Of a DNA stretch of 64,000 nucleotides, positions 1 through 10,765 are shown one piece after another. The first letter of the stretch is position 1. Every line of letters begins with the position of its first letter. The position numbers and the translations under genes were made by a program. Source of the DNA: Bdellovibrionales bacterium CG10_big_fil_rev_8_21_14_0_10_45_34 (GTDB lineage Bacteria > Bdellovibrionota > Bdellovibrionia > Bdellovibrionales > 1-14-0-10-45-34); the NCBI GenBank assembly GCA_002778785.1, contig PEZS01000011.1, positions 352,868 to 416,867 of the forward strand, given 5' to 3'. The notes under the pieces are model-generated. The model had not been told where the DNA came from, made no database searches, and was given only the letters and a program-made list of their open reading frames with translations.

Positions 1-73
1 CCACGAGTGCTACCATCAAAGCCAAAATTAAGTTCAAAACACGCTCGCCGTTTAGTTTTTTATTACAAGTCAC
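1..73 (-). CDS. N-terminal fragment of an unidentified protein (partial, runs off window)
   Basis: A reading frame runs leftward off the window edge from a GTG at 73. A GGAG sequence lies about seven bases upstream of that GTG. The visible residues are a short polar stretch followed by a hydrophobic run (NLILALMVALV), as expected of a signal peptide or membrane anchor. Only 24 codons are visible, so no family can be named and the frame could be chance. Confidence 0.35.
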   Translation of the reverse strand, partial: MTCNKKLNGERVLNLILALMVALV

Positions 74-218
74 AATCACGCTCCGAAAATGAATAATTTT
101 CACTATTCCATCTATCGACATAGGTTGGTACTAAATTGAGACCCAAAGCAATTGCGGGATTTTTTAGTGGTATTTTTGTATCAGTTTGAGACAATACTCG
201 GAAGATAGGTACCGTCAA

Positions 219-1178
219 ATGAGCACACCACTAAGAGACAAGAACATTTTATTTAGCAGTCAGGGAATCTTACAGAAGGTGCGTGCTACTTGCACCATTG
301 GCCTTATACTTACCTTTTGCGTTTGTACGCGAGCAGAGGTAAGGGCGACTAGAGCTCTCTATATTGCCAATGCCTTGACTAAGGCAGGCGTTAACAGCTC
401 ATTTTGCAATAAAAACGACTTGCCAAACTATTATCCGCAACTCATAAGCGTTGTGCACATCAGCTCAACTGAAATCGCACACAATCCGAAACTTTATGGC
501 GTTTCAGATAATTTTCCTCAGTTACTGCGCAACGCTGATCTAGTTCTGAAGATTGGAGCCACTCTCCAGCAGACTGTATTAACTGAAAACCTACCCTTCC
601 TAGAAAAACTTGATCGTGAATTCGCTGCAACTGCGGAAGTTTTAGCAGGATGTGGAATCAGAACAAATTTTGAAATTCGAAAGTACTCTGGCTTAGAGCC
701 GAGTAAAGTATTCGACAATGGCTACCGCGGAGAGAAGTTTTCAAGTCTTAATTGGCGAGCTAACTTAAGTCCTTTGGCTTTTGAAAGGCCTCACATTTTT
801 GTGGTAAGCGAACTTACGGACCCTGATCCATCTACAGCCATACGAGGCTTCCAAAGCGAGCAAATTAATGGCAATGCCGTAAATGATGGGTCCCCAGATA
901 CTGGTATTATTCTGCTTTCACAATACAGACTGAGTGAAGGCCACAAAAGAAAACGATGCTTCGACATGGCTCACGAGCTTGGACATGTGTTAGGTAGAAT
1001 GAGCCACGTAGATTCCGTAACTGCCCCACAAAAAAACAAAGATCTAATGACCGCATTATGCACAGACGGCAAAAACAAGTATTTTCGATTAGACAGGTTT
1101 TCCGATGCTCAGTGCAAATTAATAAGATCTCACCCTGTATTTGCTGAACAACTTTCTTCGAGGAACGACAGCCAATAA
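219..1178 (+). CDS. Secreted or membrane-anchored zinc metalloprotease-like protein
   Basis: The protein has a hydrophobic N-terminal segment (IGLILTFCVC, about residues 26-35) suggesting export. Around residue 252 there is an HELGH zinc-protease motif followed by GRMSH, giving HExxHxxGxxxH. This resembles the metzincin signature HExxHxxGxxH but has one extra residue before the last histidine. A DLMTALC segment downstream could be the Met-turn. The frame opens at a TTG (186), but the ATG at 219 sits ten bases after an AGATAGG element and gives the better signal sequence. The rest of the protein is not recognised and the substrate is unknown. It stands alone, with no operon partner. Confidence 0.6.
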   Translation: MSTPLRDKNILFSSQGILQKVRATCTIGLILTFCVCTRAEVRATRALYIANALTKAGVNSSFCNKNDLPNYYPQLISVVHISSTEIAHNPKLYGVSDNFPQLLRNADLVLKIGATLQQTVLTENLPFLEKLDREFAATAEVLAGCGIRTNFEIRKYSGLEPSKVFDNGYRGEKFSSLNWRANLSPLAFERPHIFVVSELTDPDPSTAIRGFQSEQINGNAVNDGSPDTGIILLSQYRLSEGHKRKRCFDMAHELGHVLGRMSHVDSVTAPQKNKDLMTALCTDGKNKYFRLDRFSDAQCKLIRSHPVFAEQLSSRNDSQ

Positions 1179-1644
1179 ATGTTCGTATGTTGGTTCAGTT
1201 TTTTAAAATTCGAAAGTCCTTACCCCACCAATTCCTTCAGATGCTCCAGATGGGCGAACGATTTAATTTTTAAATGTAAAGAGCTCCGAAAACGAAGTTC
1301 GAGCCAACTTAGCCTATAAATAGGCGGAGCGGCGGGATTTGTTCCCCAGATCCTCGGCAAATCGGAATTTAATTCACTATTCGGCAAAAATCTCTGGAAA
1401 TACCACAGCAAATGTTAATATCAATAGTTTATGCGAAACCAACTGATAAAAACCCAATATTTGCAAAACGAACTGGGAGCTGAAAACGGGAGAATTCTTT
1501 CGGAAATATACATACAATGTTTACGGTAGAAGCAAGGTATGCAACTAAGAAACAAACCGGCCTATATTCAGCCTTAGAAGTATAGACGGCACACCGTGAA
1601 TCTAACTGCGAAAATGTTCTAGTTAACTTTTATGAGGGAAATGG
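1179..1644. other. Non-coding gap, no supported gene
   Basis: About 470 bases lie between the protease-like gene and the thioesterase. A 63-codon frame on the minus strand (1220-1411) has no recognisable composition or ribosome-binding site. No RNA gene or repeat was recognised. The region presumably contains the promoter of the thioesterase/sensor cluster. Confidence 0.5.
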
Positions 1645-2061
1645 ATGAAGAAGCGTTTTATTTCAGAGTTTTGTCCGCGGTTTTCAGACTTTGACATGCA
1701 GGGTATTTTAAACTCTAGGATTTATCTAGATTTGTTAGCGGAGGCGAGACTAGACCAAATGGTTCGCTGCTATGGAAGACCGTTAGACTACTACGCGAAG
1801 AAAAATGCGAGTTGGGTATTATCATCGTTAACGATAGATTTTCGCAGGCCCGTATACTATGGCAACAAAATTAGAGTAGAAACCGAAGTAGTAGCCATGG
1901 AAGGTGCCGTCGCGACAGTTGATTTCGCAATTGGAAACGATAATATTAGCGACCGATATGCTTCTGGGAAAGCCAATTATCACCTCGTAGATCTTGCAAC
2001 CAAACGCCCCATTACGATCGGGAACGAGGATATTGAAATATTCCTATCTAAACCAAGTTGA
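1645..2061 (+). CDS. Hotdog-fold acyl-CoA thioesterase (4HBT family)
   Basis: At 138 aa it has the usual single-hotdog length. The N-terminal pattern FSDFDMQGILNSRIYLDLLAEA matches the YbgC/4HBT signature D-x-x-G-x-x-N-x-x-Y, with the candidate catalytic Asp near residue 16. It is followed by the expected strand content (DFRRPVYYGNKIRVETEV). It would hydrolyse fatty-acyl or aromatic acyl-CoA; the substrate cannot be read from sequence. The ATG at 1645 follows a GAGGGAAATGG context. Its stop TGA abuts the GTG of the next gene, so it probably heads the operon with the downstream sensor kinase. Confidence 0.75.
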   Translation: MKKRFISEFCPRFSDFDMQGILNSRIYLDLLAEARLDQMVRCYGRPLDYYAKKNASWVLSSLTIDFRRPVYYGNKIRVETEVVAMEGAVATVDFAIGNDNISDRYASGKANYHLVDLATKRPITIGNEDIEIFLSKPS

Positions 2062-4077
2062 GTGTCGCAGATGAATCTATCGCAAATACTGCTTCTAACT
2101 TTGAGTAGCAAAAACGCCGGGTCAAAATCCTTGCGATACTACAAGGCTAACTGCCAAGTTTTCCTTCGTTTGGTAGCGATTTTATTTTTTCTGTTTAGCG
2201 ATTCGGTAAGTGCGGTGACTTTAAAAACCGATAGTCAGTTTTTGCCTGACCTAGCTGACGTAGCATCAATATATTCCGGCCGTCTAGACCCTAGCTTCAA
2301 TTTGAATTTAACAACATTTGATGAGTTAAACTCAGAACTACAACGGTCAACCATAGTTCTTGATAAAGGCCGCATGGGTTACGGTGGCGGCTCAATTTGG
2401 GCGCTGTTTGACCTGCACAATCAGAGCAACTCTGATCATTTGGTTGTAAGGTACCCCTACGTTTCGATGCAGAAAATTGATTTCTTGGTCTTCAATAGCT
2501 CCGGCCATCTAATATCTCATCTTGTATCCGGCAAACTTGTCGCACCAAATCTCAGAGCAACAAAAACTGCCGACTATCAGTTCCCGTTGACAGTCCCTGC
2601 GGGGAACAAAGTGACACTGGCAATACATTTTGAATCTACTGGATCAATGCAAATGCCTCTCGAGATTGCGACATCAAACTACGTCAGCTTTTCTACTAAT
2701 CTTAAGAATCTGCTATTCGGAGTCTACTATGGAGCGATTCTTGTATTGGCAATTTACTCTTTCTTCTTGTTTTTGAAGCTAGGCAATCTGGTATATTTGG
2801 CATATCTCACTTATTTGATTTCTGTCGCTCTCGCGCAAATGAGCTTGCATGGAATTGGCTACCTTTACCTTTGGCCCGCTCACAGCAACTGGAATCTCGT
2901 AAGCACATTGGTTTTGGTGGGCCTTATGTTTGCCTCACTTTCTTACTTCTCAAACTTAGTTCTGAATGGCCACAGAAACTATCTGCTGAGAGCTGCGTTT
3001 TATTTATCTGGCATTTCTTCGATTTCGTTAAGCCTGCTTGCTTTAGTCACCTATAGTTCTTTGGTGATAAAAATTGCCGGCTTTATGACGATCTTTCTGC
3101 CGTTCTTTTTTATTGCTATAGGGGCATTTGCTTTGCGCAGAAAAGCCGAGTTTGCACCCTATTACTTAGCCGGACTGAGCTTTTACATGATTGGTGCCAT
3201 TACGTATGGACTAAAAGATATGAACATCTTCCCCAACAATTCGTTTACAGAGAATGGAATTGTTATAGGCTCACTTCTTGAGATCATAATTTTCGCATAT
3301 GGTATCTCCAATCAAGTCGAAAGAATAAAGGAAGAAAGAGATAAGACCAAGCTTGCCTTCGAAAAAGCACAAGCCCTATCGAATGTTGCTGTCCAAGTTA
3401 GTCACGACATTAGATCGCCTGTAGCTGCCTTAAGAGCGATCAGCGGCTTACAAAGCGGCCTATCTGGCAACGTAAGCAAATTGCTCGACAATGCTATTTC
3501 GCGAATTCAGGCAATTGCAGACGACCTCTTATATCAATATCGGCCAAGCCGCGAGGCTCCTGACATGGAAGTAACGACACCCCTCGCTACCATTCTGGAG
3601 TCTACAAAATCAATGACAGAAGAGTACCAACTCAGGCTTTCTTCGCGCACAGGAGTAAAAGTATCATTCGACACGTTCCTTGAAGACAACAATTATTTGC
3701 TCCCGATAAGTGAATTGAGTTTTTCGAGAATACTTGGCAATTTGTTGGAAAATGCATGCAATGCTATTGAATCTAGTGGAAATATAGACGTTACTGTATC
3801 GTCAGATCTGAAAACTTTTGTTCTAAAGGTTACGGATTCGGGCGTTGGAATGTCCGCCTCGGAGGTTTCTATGGCCACAACCAAAGGATGGAGCAAAAAA
3901 GGAAATGAGGGATTCGGTTTGGGCCTCAGCTTTGTCAATGAGACAGTCAGAAAGTGTGGTGGCGATATCAAAATCTTAAGCTCCCTAGCAATAGGCACTG
4001 AATTCATAGTCATTCTTCCTATGATTTCGTCAAACGTTAACGGAGTACAACGGTCTCATGAAACTCTCATTCGATGA
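2062..4077 (+). CDS. 7TMR-DISM hybrid-type sensor histidine kinase
   Basis: Membrane sensor kinase of 671 aa. The order is: an N-terminal hydrophobic signal segment (LVAILFFLFSDSVSA), a periplasmic 7TMR-DISMED2-like beta domain (to about residue 210), seven closely spaced hydrophobic helices (about 215-420), a short coiled linker, a dimerisation H-box (VSHDIRSPV, His about 447), then an HATPase with N-box (NLLENACNAIE, about 566), G1 (DSGVGM) and G2 (GFGLGLS). The frame opens with GTG at 2062 directly after the thioesterase stop; an ATG at 2071 is an alternative. No receiver domain is fused, so the response regulator at 6321 is the obvious partner. The signal is unknown. Confidence 0.85.
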   Translation: MSQMNLSQILLLTLSSKNAGSKSLRYYKANCQVFLRLVAILFFLFSDSVSAVTLKTDSQFLPDLADVASIYSGRLDPSFNLNLTTFDELNSELQRSTIVLDKGRMGYGGGSIWALFDLHNQSNSDHLVVRYPYVSMQKIDFLVFNSSGHLISHLVSGKLVAPNLRATKTADYQFPLTVPAGNKVTLAIHFESTGSMQMPLEIATSNYVSFSTNLKNLLFGVYYGAILVLAIYSFFLFLKLGNLVYLAYLTYLISVALAQMSLHGIGYLYLWPAHSNWNLVSTLVLVGLMFASLSYFSNLVLNGHRNYLLRAAFYLSGISSISLSLLALVTYSSLVIKIAGFMTIFLPFFFIAIGAFALRRKAEFAPYYLAGLSFYMIGAITYGLKDMNIFPNNSFTENGIVIGSLLEIIIFAYGISNQVERIKEERDKTKLAFEKAQALSNVAVQVSHDIRSPVAALRAISGLQSGLSGNVSKLLDNAISRIQAIADDLLYQYRPSREAPDMEVTTPLATILESTKSMTEEYQLRLSSRTGVKVSFDTFLEDNNYLLPISELSFSRILGNLLENACNAIESSGNIDVTVSSDLKTFVLKVTDSGVGMSASEVSMATTKGWSKKGNEGFGLGLSFVNETVRKCGGDIKILSSLAIGTEFIVILPMISSNVNGVQRSHETLIR

Positions 4078-4090
4078 AACTGTATACCCG

Positions 4091-4975
4091 ATGAAAAAGT
4101 CCGCTCGGCGGAAGAGCACTATCAGGTCGCCGAGAATAAGTGGGCCTTGGGTTATTCGCGTTGTTCAACACCAAAAGCATCTTCTAGCGCTAATAACTTT
4201 GGCGGTTTTGAATTTCGGAAGTCCGATTGCCTACTCTGCCGAGACCCTAAAAGTTTGTTACGTGCCTTGGTTCGGACCCGATAAAGAGTTTGGACCTGAT
4301 TACGAAATGGCGATAAACTTCGCCAAATCAAACGGCTACACAACTAGTTTTATTCAAATAACCTACGATCAATCATTTGAACTGGAGTCAGACACGGCGA
4401 ATGAAACAAAGCTATTTCGTAGTGGTAAATGCGACCTATATAGTATGGCTCTTACCCTTACTCCCGCTCGGAAGAAAGTGACAGAAATGATCGCACTTTA
4501 CCCTGGGCGTTCATTTGTTGTTGTGCGAAAAGGAACGAAAGACAGGAGCACACTTAACGACCTCAAAGGCACAAAAACAGTTGTTGTCAAAGGGACCAGT
4601 TACGAGCAGATATTAGAAAATGCGAACCAAACTTTTAGCTCAAAAGATAAGATAAAAATTCAAACTACTATCGAAGGGGGCAACCTACCTAAACTGCTCT
4701 CTAACGAAGTAGATTTTATCGTTATGGATTCTGCCTTGGCTTTTTCTGCTATTTTCAAACATTCCAAGGAGTTAAGGTTGGGGTTTCCTGTTGGCAAGAT
4801 TGAACAGCTGGGCTGGGCAGTAAGCAAAAAGAATTCGAGACTTGCCAATGAAATACGATCTTATTTTGATAGCCAAAAAACCCTTGGTGATTCAGAAATA
4901 AGTGGAGTCTTTAAAAAATATTTCGGCCTGACCTATGCGCAGTACGAAAGAACTCTTTACTCAATTTCCAAATGA
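4091..4975 (+). CDS. Periplasmic solute-binding protein, family 3 (amino-acid type)
   Basis: After a signal sequence (HLLALITLAVLNFGSPIAYSA) comes a two-lobed binding protein starting ETLKVCYVPWFGPDKEFGPDYEMA. It carries typical family features such as DLKGTKTVVVKGTSYEQIL and the acidic VDFIVMDSA lobe contact. An ATG at 4058 overlaps the previous gene; the one at 4091 (MKKSARRK) gives a more usual basic N-terminus. No permease or ABC ATPase is adjacent. Lying between two sensor kinases, it more likely presents a ligand to a kinase or acts as a sensor than serves transport. That role is inferred. Confidence 0.7.
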   Translation: MKKSARRKSTIRSPRISGPWVIRVVQHQKHLLALITLAVLNFGSPIAYSAETLKVCYVPWFGPDKEFGPDYEMAINFAKSNGYTTSFIQITYDQSFELESDTANETKLFRSGKCDLYSMALTLTPARKKVTEMIALYPGRSFVVVRKGTKDRSTLNDLKGTKTVVVKGTSYEQILENANQTFSSKDKIKIQTTIEGGNLPKLLSNEVDFIVMDSALAFSAIFKHSKELRLGFPVGKIEQLGWAVSKKNSRLANEIRSYFDSQKTLGDSEISGVFKKYFGLTYAQYERTLYSISK

Positions 4976-6324
4976 AACAGATTAAGCTACAAAAAGCCTT
5001 TGATATGTCTTTTCTGGTGATCGTTACGGCTTACGGACTGATGATCGTTAGCCTTTTTTACTGGGTATTCGAGCGTTTCGAATCAGAGATGTATAGTCGA
5101 GTTAAGGCAGAACTCATACTAATAGCAGATTCGCAGATTCCTTACCTTATCGAAGACTTCAACTCCGAATCTCACCAAAGTGTGCATCTTCGCAGCTTAG
5201 GCTTAACTGCCAACTATCGAGATCTGAAGCTCGCAATAAGAGTCAAAGATCAACAGGGTAAAGTTTGGAGTGAAGAGCCTTTGAATCTTGTTTCGAACTA
5301 CGCTGACTTGTCCGAATCCAAGAAAGTTTATGTAGTGAAAGACATAACGTACTTTCCGGATACGCTCGGGCATGTCGAAATTTGGGCCACCCCACCAGAC
5401 ACGTTGCTGGCTAAAAACAATGCGCTAATTTGGTCATTCTTAGTGGGTATTATTGCGCTCGTTCTTGGTCTATTCCTACATAGAAAATTCTTACATGTTT
5501 TTGCGTTGAAACCATTGCTGCAGCTTAAACATAGCGTCCGAAACTACAAGTATGGCGGAAGTTTTTCACTCCCAACGACGGGATCTGTGGACATTGCTGA
5601 ACTAGGCAATGAGTTCTCAACTCTTCTTAAGAAAGTTGAAGATGCCGACTCCAGAGAGAAAATTTCAGAAATGAAGTCTCAAATAGCTCGGCAGATCGCG
5701 CACGACATTCGATCACCCGTGTCGGTCCTAAAATCCGTGTTCACGACAGATAATTCTGAGCTACCTCAAAGTAAAGAACTCATATCAAAGGCTCTCTACA
5801 GAATTGAGAGCATTGCAAATGATCTACTTTACCGAACAGTTGATCTACAGATAGTCTCTGCCGAGGAGATTGCTGATTTAATTCAAAGTGTAGTTGAAGA
5901 AAAGAACATCGAGTTTGACCATCAAATTAGCTTATTATCTGATTTCCGACCCGGGCCAGCTAAGGTAAGAATGAGCAAGTCACACTTTAGTAGAATTGTT
6001 TCCAACCTAGTTAATAATAGTGCTCAAGCAAAAAAGAACTCCTTAGTAAAAATTGTTGTCAGCCTAAATGTCGTCAATGAAGAAGTTGTTGTTGCAATTA
6101 GCGATGACGGCGTCGGCATACCGGAAGATACCATACGAAGAGTTATTCAGGGCGATCAAGTTATCAGCGAGTCAGGGTTCGGCCTGGGCCTATCAAGTGC
6201 TCGTAACCAGATTTTGGCGTGGGATGCGAAGTTCACTATTGAAAGATTGAAAGATGCGGGAACGAAGGTAGAGATTCGCTTTCCGAGACAAGATATTAAC
6301 CCAACTGGAGCTACAGCATTTTGA
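4972..6324 (+). CDS. Transmembrane sensor histidine kinase
   Basis: Kinase of 450 aa with two membrane helices (about residues 12-35 and 150-170) bracketing a periplasmic domain of roughly 110 residues. A HAMP-like linker (ALKPLLQLKHSVRNYKYGG) follows, then the H-box IAHDIRSPVSVLK (His about 244), N-box NLVNNSAQA, G1 DDGVGIP and G2 GFGLGLS. Its ATG overlaps the stop of the binding protein by four bases (ATGA), indicating translational coupling. The H-box HDIRSPV is nearly identical to that of the upstream 7TM kinase, so the two may act on the same regulator. Confidence 0.85.
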   Translation: MKQIKLQKAFDMSFLVIVTAYGLMIVSLFYWVFERFESEMYSRVKAELILIADSQIPYLIEDFNSESHQSVHLRSLGLTANYRDLKLAIRVKDQQGKVWSEEPLNLVSNYADLSESKKVYVVKDITYFPDTLGHVEIWATPPDTLLAKNNALIWSFLVGIIALVLGLFLHRKFLHVFALKPLLQLKHSVRNYKYGGSFSLPTTGSVDIAELGNEFSTLLKKVEDADSREKISEMKSQIARQIAHDIRSPVSVLKSVFTTDNSELPQSKELISKALYRIESIANDLLYRTVDLQIVSAEEIADLIQSVVEEKNIEFDHQISLLSDFRPGPAKVRMSKSHFSRIVSNLVNNSAQAKKNSLVKIVVSLNVVNEEVVVAISDDGVGIPEDTIRRVIQGDQVISESGFGLGLSSARNQILAWDAKFTIERLKDAGTKVEIRFPRQDINPTGATAF

Positions 6325-6671
6325 AAAAACTTGTGTTGATTGATGATGATGAGTTGATACGGATGACGTGGGAGTTCTGTGCTAAGCAACATGGGCGTGA
6401 AGTAGTAGCCTTTGATTCGGTAGAGGCTTTTTTAATAGCAGACATTCCGACAAAAATCCGCGTCTATATTGATTACAATTTAAAACCAAGGCACAACTCA
6501 AATAATCGCGCTAGCGAGAATGGTGATACGCAGCTTACGGGCTACGATGTAGCTAAACTTCTCTTCAATAAAGGCTATCAAGAAATCTACATCACCACCG
6601 GAGACGTTGTGCTTCCAGAGCGGCCGACCTATGTGAAAGCCGTTGTAGGAAAAGACTTTCCAATTGAATAA
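6321..6671 (+). CDS. Single-domain response regulator (CheY-like receiver)
   Basis: A 116-aa stand-alone receiver domain begins KKLVLIDDDELIR, giving the acidic pocket, and has a phosphoacceptor Asp in VYIDYNL (about residue 52) and a terminal Lys in VVGKDFP. There is no output domain. It starts with TTG overlapping the TGA of the kinase gene, so it is translated with it. An unusual loop rich in Asn and Arg follows the phospho-Asp. It likely passes the signal on by protein-protein contact; the target is not in this window. Confidence 0.8.
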   Translation: MKKLVLIDDDELIRMTWEFCAKQHGREVVAFDSVEAFLIADIPTKIRVYIDYNLKPRHNSNNRASENGDTQLTGYDVAKLLFNKGYQEIYITTGDVVLPERPTYVKAVVGKDFPIE

Positions 6672-6827
6672 CAATTCTTTTCTAGGATTCGTTTACTTGG
6701 TCAAGCTCATTTTCGAATTTATAGAATTGCCACTAAAGAATGAGACAAGTTATCAGCAGTGAAGGTCAAATCGCAATTCAACAAAACGTCACCGCTGCGG
6801 TCTATTGCCAATGTTTCGATGAACACA

Positions 6828-7799
6828 CTACGAAAGCATCGCTAAAAAATAGATGATAGGCGCACCAAACAAAATGCCGTCGATGCGATCAAGAATGCCG
6901 CCATGACCGGGCATAAGACTACCAGAATCCTTCACACCAACATGCCGCTTGATCGTTGATTCAAAGAAGTCTCCCATTTGAGCAGACACCGAAGCTGCTA
7001 TCAAAAACAGCAGCACCACAAGTAAACTCAAATGATCGCCGCCCATAGACGCCCCAACAGCGTCCAGCTCAGTGCCCAACCCTCGTACAGTCTCTACTGC
7101 CGCACTTTGAGGCGCGGAACTGTCTGAGAGCGAACCCTGATGAGAAGATATCCCATATGAACTGCCCTTACCGAGCAAATACCAATATGTGAGCGAGCCC
7201 AAAATCACCGACCCAACTAAGCCTGCAACTGCTCCCTCCCAAGTTTTCTTGGGTGATACCGTAGGCCACAATTTGTTTTTGCCAAACTGACTGCCTCCAA
7301 AATAAGCAGAAATGTCTCCGGCGAAAACTGTAATAATTAAAAGTGCAAACCACCGATCTCCGCGCTCGAAATGAATTAGGCCGACTGCGAAAAAAGGAAG
7401 CAGCACGGTGTAAAGATGGCAAACCACAATTCGGTTCAACACCAAGTAGATGCGCTCAATCGAAACCTCAGTACGCAATATGACAAAACTCGACAGCAAG
7501 CTTAACAACAAACCAAACACAAAAATGTGAAGGGCAATGTTAGGTAGGTACACCATCATCAAATAAGTACTTACCGAAAAGAACAAAAAGAGATTTGAGT
7601 ACCGCTTATCAATCCCTAGCAGCATCCGCGCTATCTCTCTCTGAGAAAGCAGCGCCGCCACTGATCCGGCAATGATGAGCCCGTATTTTCCAAAAAGAGC
7701 GTAAGCTCCAATAATGCAAACTGCTGCAACCAGGGCAGAGACAACCCGCAGTTTCAATGTAGAGAATTTTTTTTGTGCATCCCCAGAAGATTCAACCAT
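6828..7799 (-). CDS. cdsA: Phosphatidate cytidylyltransferase
   Basis: Integral membrane enzyme making CDP-diacylglycerol from phosphatidate and CTP, the precursor of phospholipids. It has many hydrophobic helices and the C-terminal family signature VKDSGSLMPGHGGILDRIDG. It also contains GDISAYFGGSQFGKNKLWPTVSPKKTWEG in two parts. The open frame extends to 7928, but the ATG at 7799 lies one base after the uppS stop and gives a normal length (323 aa). An extra low-complexity Ser/Gly loop is present at about residues 195-240. Last gene of the rpsB-cdsA block. Confidence 0.92.
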   Translation of the reverse strand: MVESSGDAQKKFSTLKLRVVSALVAAVCIIGAYALFGKYGLIIAGSVAALLSQREIARMLLGIDKRYSNLFLFFSVSTYLMMVYLPNIALHIFVFGLLLSLLSSFVILRTEVSIERIYLVLNRIVVCHLYTVLLPFFAVGLIHFERGDRWFALLIITVFAGDISAYFGGSQFGKNKLWPTVSPKKTWEGAVAGLVGSVILGSLTYWYLLGKGSSYGISSHQGSLSDSSAPQSAAVETVRGLGTELDAVGASMGGDHLSLLVVLLFLIAASVSAQMGDFFESTIKRHVGVKDSGSLMPGHGGILDRIDGILFGAPIIYFLAMLS

Positions 7800-7800
7800 G

Positions 7801-8724
7801 TTAAATAAGTATTTCTTGTACAGATAAGCGCGAAAGAAGCTCAAAATCCGACGGCTCACGCGAGTCAAGCAGTCCCAGCGTTCTCGATGTCGCAAATTGG
7901 TCGGCAGTCTTAGCGACATCGCTTTCAAGACTTGCTGCAGCGAAATACTGCTTATCTGGCCGAACGGATTTTCGAATACTTATCCTTTCGACGGACTGTT
8001 GCTCACTTTTTATCTGCTCACCGGTCTTGCCAAACCGACGCTCACGACCCGCAAAGTTCTGCAGCAGCTCTTCAAGCTTCGCAGCTGTGAACGCGGGCCA
8101 AGCATCTGGCGTGAACGCAATCTCCGCGTAGGCGAGCTGCCATATTAAGAAATTAGAAATTCTCTGCTCCCCGCTAGTGCGTATCACCAGATCTATAGGA
8201 GGCATAGGATTACTCGGAAGCGCCTTTTCAAATGCGCTTAGATCAACATCACTCGGCTTCATCGTACCGGCTGCGACTTTTTCGCAAAGTAGTTGCGCGG
8301 CTCTGACAATTTCTTGCCGGCCGCCATAGTTCAGGGCAAATACCAGACGAAGCCCCGTATTTGCCGAAGTCACCGCTACTGTCTTATTAATTTCACGCTG
8401 AACTTCTTTAGGTAACTTTGAGATGTCGCCAACTACTGCAAACTGAATGTTTTGCTTTAATAAAATCTTTCTTTCACGACGAAGATTCTTTTCTAAAAGT
8501 CGAAACAACAAGCTCACTTCTGATTTTGGTCTAAGCCAGTTTTCCGTAGAGAATGCGTAGAGAGTCAAATGTTTGATGCCAAGCTCAGTGCATCTTTCAA
8601 TCACTCGGCGAGCCGTACGTGCTCCCTTTATGTGCCCATAAGATCTTGGGTATCCACGAGCTTCGGCCCACCGACCATTGCCGTCCATTATAATAGCAAG
8701 ATGATTTGGAAGCCCTTCTTTCAC
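7801..8724 (-). CDS. uppS: Isoprenyl (undecaprenyl) diphosphate synthase
   Basis: Cis-prenyltransferase building the C55 carrier for peptidoglycan. Signatures: HLAIIMDGNGRWA with the catalytic Asp, GHIKGA, LTLYAFSTENWLRP, and the C-terminal DLVIRTSGEQRISNFLIWQLAYAE. At 307 aa it is about 50-60 residues longer than usual. The extra tail (from about residue 245, polar, SEQQSVERISIRKSVRP onward) has no match I recognise; it is an odd lineage-specific extension. It sits five bases from frr and one from cdsA. Confidence 0.93.
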   Translation of the reverse strand: MKEGLPNHLAIIMDGNGRWAEARGYPRSYGHIKGARTARRVIERCTELGIKHLTLYAFSTENWLRPKSEVSLLFRLLEKNLRRERKILLKQNIQFAVVGDISKLPKEVQREINKTVAVTSANTGLRLVFALNYGGRQEIVRAAQLLCEKVAAGTMKPSDVDLSAFEKALPSNPMPPIDLVIRTSGEQRISNFLIWQLAYAEIAFTPDAWPAFTAAKLEELLQNFAGRERRFGKTGEQIKSEQQSVERISIRKSVRPDKQYFAAASLESDVAKTADQFATSRTLGLLDSREPSDFELLSRLSVQEILI

Positions 8725-8729
8725 GTGGG

Positions 8730-10685
<1,956 letters not shown>

Positions 10686-10715
10686 GTCCAAATTCTCCCA
10701 TTTAGAAAAGATTTT

Positions 10716-10740
10716 GAGACTCACCAAATCAGTGAGTCTC
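10716..10740 (-). promoter_or_regulatory. Intercistronic hairpin between rpsB and tsf
   Basis: GAGACTCAC and GTGAGTCTC form a perfect 9-bp stem around a 7-base loop. On the transcript the stem is followed by AAAATC rather than a U-run, so it is a weak terminator at best. It probably acts as an attenuator or mRNA-stability element setting the S2:EF-Ts ratio. The function is inferred; the structure is visible. Confidence 0.6.
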
Positions 10741-10765
10741 GATGTGATCATATAAAACTAAGAAA

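Noticed and set aside
1220-1411. 63-codon minus-strand ORF between the protease-like and thioesterase genes
   Set aside because: No ribosome-binding site, no natural protein composition, no neighbour coupling.
2871-3056. Frame inside the 7TM kinase gene
   Set aside because: Out-of-frame shadow of a well-supported gene; many similar frames across the window were left out for the same reason.
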